A stretch of DNA of 64,000 nucleotides from Endomychus coccineus (taxonomy: Eukaryota; Arthropoda; Insecta; Coleoptera; Endomychidae), in assembly GCA_958510875.1 (NCBI GenBank), contig OY294070.1:2046001-2110000 (forward strand), given 5' to 3'. The notes beneath the pieces were generated by a model, which saw nothing but the letters and a program-made list of their open reading frames with translations, ran no database searches and had not been told where the DNA came from. The position numbers and the translations under genes were made by a program. Shown here in pieces: positions 24,520 to 33,520 of this stretch (its first letter is position 1; every line of letters starts with the position of its first letter).

Positions 24520-25599
24520 TTATAACAAGTGTTCAATGTGACCTCCACCTTCATTAATACAGAGGTCAATTCGACGTAAAAAATTGAAATGCACTCTTCT
24601 TAAAACATCGTCATTTTCTCGTAGCGCATTTACAGCATTTTTAATTCTATTCCACAGTTGTTCGATGTTATTTATTTGAACCTCGTACACTTGTCTTTTT
24701 AATTCTCCCCAGATGAAGAAGTCACAAGGGTTTAAATCTGGAGACCGCGGAGGCCATTGAATGGGTGCTTCTTGTCCCCTACCTATCCACCTGCCACCAA
24801 ATTGTTCACCAAGATATTCTCTTACTGCACGTGCAAAATGAGGTGGTGCACCATCATGCATGAAGAACGTATTTCTACGCAAGTTAAGAGGCAAGTCTTC
24901 TAATAATTCTGGCAAATTTTGTTGAAGGAAACGGAGGTAACTATCTCCATTCAGACGATCAGGTAATCGTAACGGTCCGACTATAAATTCGCCAATAATT
25001 CCGACCCAGACATTAATTTTAAATTCACGTTGATAATGTCTACTTTTAATGGCATGTGGATTTTCATCTGCATAAACATGATCGTTGTGTAGGTTTGTCA
25101 TACCGCGACGTGTAAAACAAGACTCATCAGTAAACAAGATCTTAGTATGGAATCCGTTGTCGACTACTCTGCGCTCCCGAATAGTTTGTAAAAAACTTAA
25201 ACGTAATTCGTAGTCAGGTGGCAACAATTCTTGCACTGGCTGGATGTGAAATGGCCGAATTAATTGATCTCTAATGATTCGACTTACAGTGCTTTTTGGA
25301 ATTCCAGCTTCTCGTTGCAATCTTCTAGTACTGGTATTAGGATTGTTATCAATCATTTGAAGAACAGCTTCTTCCGCAATAGGTGTTCGAGCTTGTCGAG
25401 GTCTTCCAGCGTTAACTCTTACTGGGGTCAACCTCCCCGTTTCTCGAAGACGTCTTTCGATTCGGGCAAAAGTTTTATGGTTTGGAATTCTCCGGTTTGG
25501 ATACCTCTCTTGATACACGCGAACACTTTCGCGGCAGTTACCTTGACAATATCCAAGAACTAATAACATGTCGGTCTGTTCATTAAAAGGAAAATTCAT
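24520..25599 (-). CDS. rosa-like Tc1/mariner transposase, intact
   Basis: A 359-codon DDE/D transposase that would cut and paste its own element. The N-terminal ~100 residues form paired helix-turn-helix DNA-binding domains (GYCQGNCRESVRVYQERYPN and RRLQREAGIPKSTVSRIIRD). The catalytic acidic residues are in LFTDESCFTRRG, FFMHDGAPPHFA and PPRSPDLNPCDFFIWGELKR. The spacing between the second and third Asp is 43 residues, close to the DD41D of known rosa elements and longer than the 34 of classical mariners. No stop or frameshift interrupts it, so the protein could still be active. The start ATG is also found in the reversed partial copy at 24051. Confidence 0.9.
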   Translation of the reverse strand: MNFPFNEQTDMLLVLGYCQGNCRESVRVYQERYPNRRIPNHKTFARIERRLRETGRLTPVRVNAGRPRQARTPIAEEAVLQMIDNNPNTSTRRLQREAGIPKSTVSRIIRDQLIRPFHIQPVQELLPPDYELRLSFLQTIRERRVVDNGFHTKILFTDESCFTRRGMTNLHNDHVYADENPHAIKSRHYQREFKINVWVGIIGEFIVGPLRLPDRLNGDSYLRFLQQNLPELLEDLPLNLRRNTFFMHDGAPPHFARAVREYLGEQFGGRWIGRGQEAPIQWPPRSPDLNPCDFFIWGELKRQVYEVQINNIEQLWNRIKNAVNALRENDDVLRRVHFNFLRRIDLCINEGGGHIEHLL

Positions 25600-26269
25600 A
25601 ATTGTGGGACGTCAAAGGAACAGCAACAACAGCAATAACAATTAAACAAAAACAGTGATGACAATAAGAAATAATAAAAAAACAAGCAAAAGAGAACAAA
25701 TAACTGACACATTTACTGTTAACAATAAACTATGTTTCCTGTCAAAATCATAACATTTGGTTTTGTCTTTGTGTCCGCGGCCAACTAAATTTTGTATTAC
25801 AATTTTATTAAACCTATACCCGAAAATCGGTTATCAGTGTTTGCGAAAACATTTTTTTTCTTGAAAACTACGCAAAATACGGAGTTTTTACAAGAGTAAG
25901 AAAATGAAGATAATGAGTAGGCCTTCCAGATAAAAAAGTCTTAAAACCGTATTCCCACCCCTACAAAAATGGGGGAAAAAATGCCAAGGGGTGAGGGTGG
26001 TTCCAACCCCTCTACAATTTTCTTTGGGTTTTTTTGATTACTAAAAGTAAGCTAATCATCTAGAATACACATTTACCAAATTTCATTAAATTTGTATAAA
26101 GCACTTCGGAACAACATACAAAAATGTATTTTTTTTAGTAAACTTTGAACTCTTCTCACGGACAAACGGTACATTTTGGTATACAGGTAAATTGGGCTCA
26201 ATCGACTTATTTTGACCTCTAGAATACGTGGTAGCTCTGTGTCCCAGCAATATTGGGACACCCTGTATA

Positions 26270-27592
26270 CTGCTATAAAAATTCTTACTGTGTTTTTAAT
26301 TGTCACCACAACGTGGGGCAAATAAAAACACAGTAAGAATTTTTATAACAATTTTTTATATTAATTGTCGCTCAAATGTGAGGCCATTTGAAAAAAGGAA
26401 TAGAACCGCGTAATCAAAATAATTTAAAGAACTAGATTAATTAATAAGAAAGTAAAAATGGAAGGAGATAGACAAAGTACTCCAGAATTAATAGGATTTG
26501 ATCAAGATGGTGAAATAATTAGTGCAGAAAGACCACCAATAATAGATAGTCAATCACAAATAATGAGATTATTTGAAAGTTTAAATTTAAAAGCTAATGA
26601 AACGAATAAAAAAATTGAACAAGGTATGAGTGATATAAGAGATGAAATTAAGAGAGTGAATGATAAATTTGATAAAAGAACTGAGGAAATTATGAGAATA
26701 GTTGAAACTGAAAAAAAGGAAATAAGACAACATGTTGAAGAAAGTATAGATAATAAATTAGAAGAATATAATAGCTTTGTAAATAGAAAGTTTAATAATG
26801 TAGAGAAAGAAATAGATATTATGGAAAATAGAATGAATGATATGGGGAAGAATATTGAAGAGAATGTGAATGTGAATATACAAAGTATGAAAGAAAATCA
26901 GGAAAAAATGATAAATGAACAGGATGAAAGAATAAAAAGAATTGAGAATAGATCCGAAGAGAGAATGAATATAGAATACAGAAATGTAGGTCATGAGAAT
27001 ACAATAAAATTTAATGGAAACATAAAATTATTACATCCATGCATTTTTGTCAAAAATTTAAAAAATGAAATACAGCATGTAAGGAATGTAGAGAGAATGC
27101 AAAAATTAATAAGAGAACGATTGGTTGATGAACCATTGTTGTGGTTCATTGCAAAGAAAGGGAATTAAATAGTTTAGATGAGTTTATTGATGAATTTTTA
27201 AAAAATTTTTGGGGTGAAAATGAGCAGTTCAAATGTCGAGAAAGGTTATATTTTAGGAAGTATATAGAAGGGACTAGAAAAAGCATGAGTGCTTATGCAC
27301 TTAGCCTATATAATGAAGCGCAATATTTAGAACCTAAAATGAGAGAGGAAGAGATAGTTTTATACATTTCAAGACAGTATCGAAGTCAAATGTCTGAGGC
27401 AATAGCCATTGCAAATCTTAAAGACATGAATCAACTACTATCATACTTGAACAGAATTGATAATAAGAATAACATAGGAACTAGGCAACAAAATGGATAT
27501 TAATTGTTATAAAAATTCTTACTGTGTTTTTATTTGCCCCACGTTGGGCGCCAATTAATATAAAAACTCAGTAAGAATTTTTATATTAATAC
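26270..27592 (+). mobile_element. Gag-only retroelement fragment, copy 2, bounded by hairpins
   Basis: The left segment (26272-26347) is a hairpin, ATAAAAATTCTTACTGTG...CACAGTAAGAATTTTTAT, with the core CACAACGTGGGGCAAA. The right segment (27505-27587) is a matching hairpin with its core reversed (TTTGCCCCACGTTGGGCGCC). The reversed core is complementary in style to a tRNA-Lys 3' end (GGCGCCCAACGTGGGGC), a common insect primer-binding site. Between them is TTGTCGCTCAAATGTGAGGC and a gag ORF. No pol gene or full LTR can be found. Confidence 0.65.
26458..27503 (+). pseudogene. Retrotransposon Gag-like protein, frameshifted
   Basis: The first 236 codons start MEGDRQSTPELIGFDQDGE and run through a long charged coiled coil (residues about 40-180). 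A capsid-like region then begins (FNGNIKLLHPCIFVKNLKNE). Near 27150 the frame changes, and the adjoining frame carries on without overlap conflict as NSLDEFIDEFLKNFWGENEQ, KCRERLYFRKYIEGTRKSMS and YALSLYNEAQYLEPKMREEE. This is typical of Ty3-type gag capsid domains. A zinc knuckle is not seen. The function would be particle assembly, but the break and lack of pol make this a relic. Confidence 0.7.
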
Positions 27593-27639
27593 AATAAGTC
27601 CACACGCATATAAGTTTTTGATAAGTTCAAATGTATATC

Positions 27640-28360
27640 ACTCGTATCAAATCTATGTCCCAATATCACTCCAAGAACCAATCAAACAGCTCCACGCACG
27701 GTTTGGCATTACCGCCGACTGGGACGGTCTTGGCAGGTTTTTCTCCGAGTTTCCTTGGAGATGTGTGTGTTTTGAATCTGATGGACAAACGCAATGTGCC
27801 AGAGATCTCGGATATTATCAGGCTAGGAATAGAAACTTACATACCACTGTCATCTGGTGAACGATGGTTCAATAACATGTTCTAGGGTCGTCGCTTCAAA
27901 ACAACCAGCATACCGTCGTTGGCGCGGTAACCCAGAACAGAATATGTTGGCGCCAGAAATATGTGCAATGAAATAATAAACGCTTCGAAAGAGGCATACA
28001 ATGCCAAAATAAAATCAAAGCTTATCGAATGCTTCCAGTTTATTCCCTCCCCTATACAAAGATGATGGCATACTGGGTACTACGCCACAAGAAAAAGTCA
28101 AACTTTTTGCTGTAATATTTGCCGCAAACTCCACTTTGGGAAGGACCCTTCTAAAATTGCAGCCATCGATAGCCATATATTATCTTTCGTCAGCGTACAA
28201 TTAGGCGCATTCTGCTCAATACCAAAAAGTCTATGGGGCCACACAGAATTCGACCTGTCGTTCTCAAGGAATGTGCGCCTGAATTAAAACGTTTTCTGCA
28301 GGTTATTTACCCTTTCATACAAACTTGGTGTTCTCTCGTGGTCAGAGTATAAAAAAAAAA
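27640..28360 (+). pseudogene. CR1/Jockey-type LINE fragment (pre-RT linker and start of RT)
   Basis: Several broken frames together follow one LINE ORF2: SSGERWFNNMF, then YRRW-like and SKEAYNAKIKSKLIEC, then TPQEKVKLFAVIFAANSTLG, then [14 protein letters not shown] (28258-28300), then YPFIQTW. The order matches the linker between endonuclease and RT and the first RT motifs. It is heavily mutated. A second piece of the same linker is at 43815-44130. Confidence 0.65.
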
Positions 28361-28423
28361 TTCATTTTGCCGCATCCAATAACTATAAAGACAGTTTCTA
28401 ATTTAAACTTATGCGATCCCGTA

Positions 28424-29474
28424 TAGTCCAGGCAACGAAATATGGTAAGCTAGAATAGCATTTTGTTCCTAATACCCCATAGATCATTCATGACTATCAA
28501 GACCGCGAGGATCGACCTTTCTACCCCCCCAAAACGAGGTTCCAACCCCTCAGATGGGCATTCTTATAAAAAAAATCCAATAGTTTAGAAAATAAATGAA
28601 TTAAGAGCCGAAAATGACCCCTAGTATGTTTTATGATGATCATAATAGAATTTTAGAAAATGAATTTGATAATGAATCTGACGATTAAAATAACTATGAA
28701 CTAAAAATTTTATATTTTCAAAATTATGTAAATGAATGAAAAAATTTATGATGATAATAATAATAAAAATATATAATATATATAATGATGCAAAGAAATA
28801 TGTAGAATAATGAAGTTTAGAAAAGTAGATCTTTAATAAAAAATAGAACAAGTAATAATATCTACAGTTTTTTTAATTTTATTCCCCGAAACTGAAAAGG
28901 AAATTACAATTTTCAGGCATTTTCACTCTGGAGAAGGTTTTCCGAGAAAACTAACAGCGGAATCGTGATCAGCGACCCAAAAAACATACTAGGGGTAATT
29001 TTTTTAACAAAATTATACTTTATTCATAACCGTCTCAGGAAAATCTCAAATTTCCCGAATTTTCCATCTGGCGAGTTTTTTTGAACAAATAATAGCGGAA
29101 TCGTGATAAACGACCCAAAAAACCTACTAGAGGTAATTTTTGCAACAACATTATGTTTTATTATGCACAACCCCCAGGAAAATCCCAAAATTTTCCATCT
29201 GGAGGGAGTTTTCCGAGAAAACTAACTGCGGAATCGTGATTAGTGACCCAAAAAACATACCAGGGGTCATTTTCGGCTCTTAATTCATCAATTCTCTAAA
29301 CTTTTGGATTGTTTTTATAAGAATGCTGCTCCGAGGGATTGAAACCCCGTTTTGGGGGAGGGGGGAGGTGGTTAGAAAGGTATTAGGAACAAAATGCAAA
29401 TTTTTTTTTGAAATTCTAGCTTACTATGTATTTTTTTTTATTATGGCCTTTTTTCAGGCTTATTGCCTGGACTA
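28424..29474. mobile_element. Non-autonomous element with ~200-bp terminal inverted repeats
   Basis: The left end TAGTCCAGGCAA (28424) mirrors the right end TTGCCTGGACTA (ending 29474). GTA flanks both sides (28421-28423 and 29475-29477), a possible 3-bp target duplication. Farther in, AAAATGACCCCTA on the left pairs with the AGGGGTCATTTTCGG region on the right, and the GAGCCGAAAATGACC / GGTCATTTTCGGCTC blocks are perfect complements. Contains no transposase; the centre is very AT-rich and then a tandem repeat. Confidence 0.7.
28915..29270. repeat. Three tandem units inside the inverted-repeat element
   Basis: Three copies, about 130-150 bp each, of a unit with GGAATCGTGAT, then CGACCCAAAAAACATACTAG, then GGTAATTTTTG. 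They start near 28920, 29060 and 29195. The third copy runs into the right inverted repeat. Confidence 0.7.
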
Positions 29475-30543
29475 GTAGTTGAAGAAAGTCAGATGTTTCT
29501 TACATACGCCCAAAATCAATTAAATTTTTTAAATTCAAACGAAAATAACATAATACTTTTATTTGCAGAAATTGGTCATTTTTCGATTATAAAGCCGGAT
29601 ATATTGCAACAAAAGCATTTGTGTTTATGATTGTTAGAAACAAGTTTGTTGTTGTTTGTTTCGAGGAGCTTGATTTAAATTACTTATTGTTGGGAAAATT
29701 TCAAAAAGAACCATTTGAAGACAGGTTTTTTACATTAAGGAAGCAAATGGGGTGCAACTAAGGACTCAGCAACCCCATTTGAACAGGAAGTCCTTATGTA
29801 TGTCCTAAAAAATAAATAGAACTTTTACAAAAACTTGTTTTATTTCATACCGTCTGGAAAATTCAATTTTTACGTCAGATATTTGCAGTCAGAAGGTGGA
29901 ACATTACATCACTAGGCAACACTTTCCGCACTCCTGTCATCTTTTACAAGAAATTCATGAATTTTCTTAATTTCAGCACATAATTTTTTGTCGTACCTCT
30001 CTATGTATTTATTTGGAATCAACTTTCTCATTGCTTTGGTGCTTTTAGATTAAATTCCTTCCCCGGTTACATTGCCCGAAATATATGCAGTGTTCTTGAC
30101 AGAGAATGTGTTACGGATAAAAATTTTTAATTTGTTATTTTAGTGAAACAGTATGAAATAAAAGATTTTACAACACATGGCCGTAAAATAATAGTACTCT
30201 TTTAGAAATTCCAGCCTGTCTAACTTGTACTTTGATAAGTCATTTTCTTTCTTTGTAACATGAATTACTATTACCTCATTCTAACTAATAGTTGAAAATG
30301 CTCAAATCAACAAAAAATATTGAGTGCCATTTTCAAGTGAAAGTGTATCGTAAAATCTTACCTTGTCAAAATTTGATCACATTCCAAAGCTAATTCTAGA
30401 GTTACCCAACACTGACTACTGGCTCGATTTTTGGTATTTCGGATGTATGGAAGAAAGTGTGATAAACACATATAACATATATTTAGTTAATAGCTAGAAA
30501 TTCACAACAAAATACATTGGAATTCGATTTACTATAAATTGAG
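29475..30543. other. Intergenic sequence without recognised genes
   Basis: AT-rich. A short block at 29750-29830 (GGGGTGCAACTAAGGACTCA ... GTCCTAAAAAATAAA) recurs near 50258-50330, so it is part of a dispersed repeat. Nothing else was recognised. The 3' UTR of NDUFA12 must begin just left of 30544. Confidence 0.4.
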
Positions 30544-31085
30544 TTATTTAGGGCCTGTCCACGCTTCAATTTTTGGCCTAGTAGTGGAATAAGGTGTATA
30601 CTGCCCTGCTGTCCCGCTTAAATTCTCGGTATGGTCCAACATCCACTTATGTTTTGGTCTGGCAGGATCCTTATCTGGGGGGAGATCGGTTTTGTAATGC
30701 AACCATCCGTACCACTCTGCTGGTACTTGACTGGCGTCGTAATCAATACCTGAAAAACGTCAACATCTCAAAAAAGAAACACCAATTGCTGCGAAAGTTA
30801 TTACCATATTTTGGGGCATATTCGATCCACCTATTTCTTCCATAGAAAAACCTAGGATTGTCGAAGTACTTGTTACCATACTTGTCTGTTCCAACTAGAG
30901 TGCCTATTTTGAGTTCGTCCAATCTATAAGTTAGCAAAATTTAGTAATTTAATGGTTATGTCAAACTCGGTGTTATGCAACTTATTTTACCTGTATAACT
31001 TGTAAAGTGAACTCCTAATACCACCATGTTCTTTGATGATTCTTAGGAAGTATGCGAGCTTATCAAGCCCTAGGAATTTTGCCAT
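30544..31085 (-). CDS. NDUFA12: NADH:ubiquinone oxidoreductase accessory subunit NDUFA12 (B17.2)
   Basis: Accessory subunit of mitochondrial respiratory complex I, on the matrix side. Three exons on the minus strand (31085-30991, 30923-30805, 30749-30544) join in frame into 139 codons, close to the ~145 of the family. The protein begins MAKFLGLDKLAYFLRIIKEH. It contains the family signatures KIGTLVGTDKYGNKYFDNPR and FFYGRNRWIEYAP. It continues VPAEWYGWLHYKTDLPP, then TPYSTTRPKIEAW near the C-terminus. The split codons are AG+A at the first intron and G+GT at the second, with GT-AG borders. No N-terminal presequence is evident, as in known B17.2 proteins. Apparently intact. Confidence 0.95.
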
Positions 31086-32423
31086 TTTGACCCGTTCGCC
31101 CGAACGGGTTTAGAAACAAAATTTAAATTTAATGGGATTAAGTTTGAAGTTTGACTTGACAGTTCACGGTTATTTACTATGACTATGACCGGATCAAGAA
31201 CCTTATCGTTATCAGAGAATAGAGTACTCTGTGACGTAATATCTATGTATTTGATAATATTGACAGAAATAACTTATTTTCGCATTTCAAAAATAATTTA
31301 TTAATAAACAACAAACGTACGAACTGAGGTATTATTCCCTAACTAGTTCATAGGAATAAAATATACTATTTAAGTTACATTCTATAAGGGAAGCTTTTTC
31401 ATTATCAGTTGTTTTAACTAACTACTCTATGGTTGGTGTGAGTTGCTTCGGTGTTCGATCTTCAATTCCCAATCCATATTTGATTTTGATTTGTATTGTA
31501 AATAAACCAATGTTTGTATTAAGTGTTCTTCATTGAATTGAATTGTTTGTGTATAAACAGCTAACATCGCTAATCTAGGAGCTGCCAGAATAAAATGGTA
31601 AGTCGTACTTTATTAAACTTCTACATCTGTAATGTTGTAACTCCCGTCCAACCATAAATTTCGAATTGGTAACCTTAAATTTAAGCATTCCAGCTCCAAT
31701 TAATGTTACAAGGGAGGAGTGTACATTTTTGAGATTCCAGGCATAATACATTTTTGATTGCATTGATAAGTATGTCAGGTTATAATTTTAGATTTTTAAT
31801 GAGCGTCTCTGGAAAGTCATGATTTGTTGATTCATTTGTTTTCAGACTTCAGCTTCTTGACCACCAGAAAATTGACATAAGTAATATAATTTCTCTTTCA
31901 TAATATATTGTACTTTCGGGAGGGTAGGATATTTATATAAATGCAACAGTTAAAGAAAAATAAAATGCCAAATCACACTAATATAATGTCAAAAAACAAT
32001 ATATGATAAACAATACACAAATTAATGTAAAAAATTTGTTGCCTACCTAGCTATCACTTAAAATATTTACATTTTTGTTAATTGTTAAGATTTGTTAATG
32101 TTATAAATTGAATTGGATTAGGTTGGTTTAGAACAGGAAATATTGAAAAATAATTTGATTGAGCTTGGGTCTTGTTGTTATTTATTTAAGTATGTATTGG
32201 AAGTGTTTGATAATATAGAAGCAGCATTATACTAATAGGTATTATAAACAGGTGAGTCATCAGAAAGTTTTTGTATGTTTTCAAGAAAGTTAACTTACAT
32301 GAGACAACATAGGTATATAGTATATAACCCTTTTTATTTTGGGTCAAAAACCGAATTCCCTCAAGGATCTAAGCGGACCGTACCTACAATTAGTTTTTTC
32401 ATTTTTATCCACTGTTAAATATA
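31086..32423. other. Upstream flank of NDUFA12, mostly AT-rich
   Basis: The NDUFA12 promoter must be here. On the plus strand AAAATGGTAAGTC at 31592-31604 places an ATG directly before a consensus splice donor, as in some divergent housekeeping genes. No following exon could be found. The rest (31850-32420) is AT-rich with no gene. Confidence 0.3.
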
Positions 32424-33050
32424 CAGAGTGTTCCGTAAATAGTTGCGGAAAATGAAATTGGTGATTCTATAGTTCATATAAAATTCCGGCGGAAGGCCAA
32501 ATAATTTTTCCCGTAAGACGATTTAATTGTGTCATATAATGGTACTGGGCAAAATATATCTACTAATTATGACAAGACAAATGTTTCCAAAGCAAGAATA
32601 TGCCTAAATCCATTTGTTTTATGGCGGAGCAAGATGTAATGCAGATAGTGTCCGAAGAATGTATAAGGAAAAATACCCGATATTTAAATTCTGAACGCCG
32701 CTAAATTTACGCCACAACATATGGTACCTATATGCACTATACTGCTCCTCCTCATTTTGCTGTATCAGTTCTGATATATCTAAATAACACCTTTATGGAC
32801 TTATGGATAGGTCGGGTAAAATGCTCCCATACAATAGCCTCCTAGATCCCCCGACCTGAACCCTATAATTTGTATTTTGGGGACATACCATAGGTATTAT
32901 ATATGGTACGATTGATTGATAGCGAGGAGATACAGCATAGAATACGCAACTCCTGATCTTGAAATTAAAAATTCTCCAGAAATGTTGAAAAGTATAAATT
33001 TTAGTTTAACAGCACGAATTCTAGCCTGCATTGTACATGATTTTCTTTTG
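32424..33050 (+). pseudogene. Decayed rosa-like Tc1/mariner remnant
   Basis: It begins with a TACAGAGTGTTCCGTAAATA terminus resembling the ends of the other rosa-like elements. Near 32735-32900 broken frames read CSSSFCCISSDISK/APPHFAVSVLIYLNNTFMDL, then WIGRVK, a remnant of the 'HDGAPPHFA...RWIGRG...SPDLNP' block. The TGACCTGAACCCTATAATTT stretch corresponds to the third catalytic motif. No intact frame remains. Confidence 0.6.
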
Positions 33051-33520
33051 ATATTAACTAATGATTCTTGATATCTATTTAAATGTAGAAGGGGTGCGTT
33101 ATTTCACCCCTTCCCTGTAAAGAAGTAAAAGCCGCAACAGGTCAAAATAGCAATTTTTAAGAACTATCACCAAAAAAACCTTTTTTTTATTTTGAAGAAA
33201 CGTATTTTAATCTCAATGTTCAGAGGCTGTAGCGAAAAATTGTTCATGAAACGCCCCCTAAAATGGACAGTAGAATCCCCAATTTAATTTTCCGCTATCT
33301 CTGGATAGACTTGCATATCTGAGCGAAAAAAACGTACTCGAGGTAATACACAAATAAATAGCTATACAAGCAAAAGTCAATATTTCTCGATTTAAATTAA
33401 TGTTTGGTAACTTGTCTTAGAAGAATATCGAGTCGCTGCAAAACACAACGCTTCTCCATGTTGATTAATCTATTATTAGTTTAGAAAGCTCATCATAAAT
33501 ATTATACTATAAAACTCAAA

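Larger units (their letters stand above)
23383..26267 (-). mobile_element. rosa-like Tc1/mariner transposon with inverted partial self-duplication
   Basis: The ends are TACAGGGTGTCCCAATATTG at 23383 and its complement ending at 26267, flanked by TA on both sides (23381-23382 and 26268-26269), the mariner-type target site. The right terminal inverted repeat is about 467 bp (25801-26267). The left end contains the same 467 bp (23383-23849) but then continues into a reversed copy of the right-end interior (23850-24336). It then returns to the repeat at 24337-24471, which duplicates 23715-23849. The transposase gene (24520-25599) is intact. Confidence 0.9.

Noticed and set aside
31575..31763. 62-codon minus-strand ORF upstream of NDUFA12
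   Set aside because: No motif, no splice context, and composition like the surrounding non-coding sequence.
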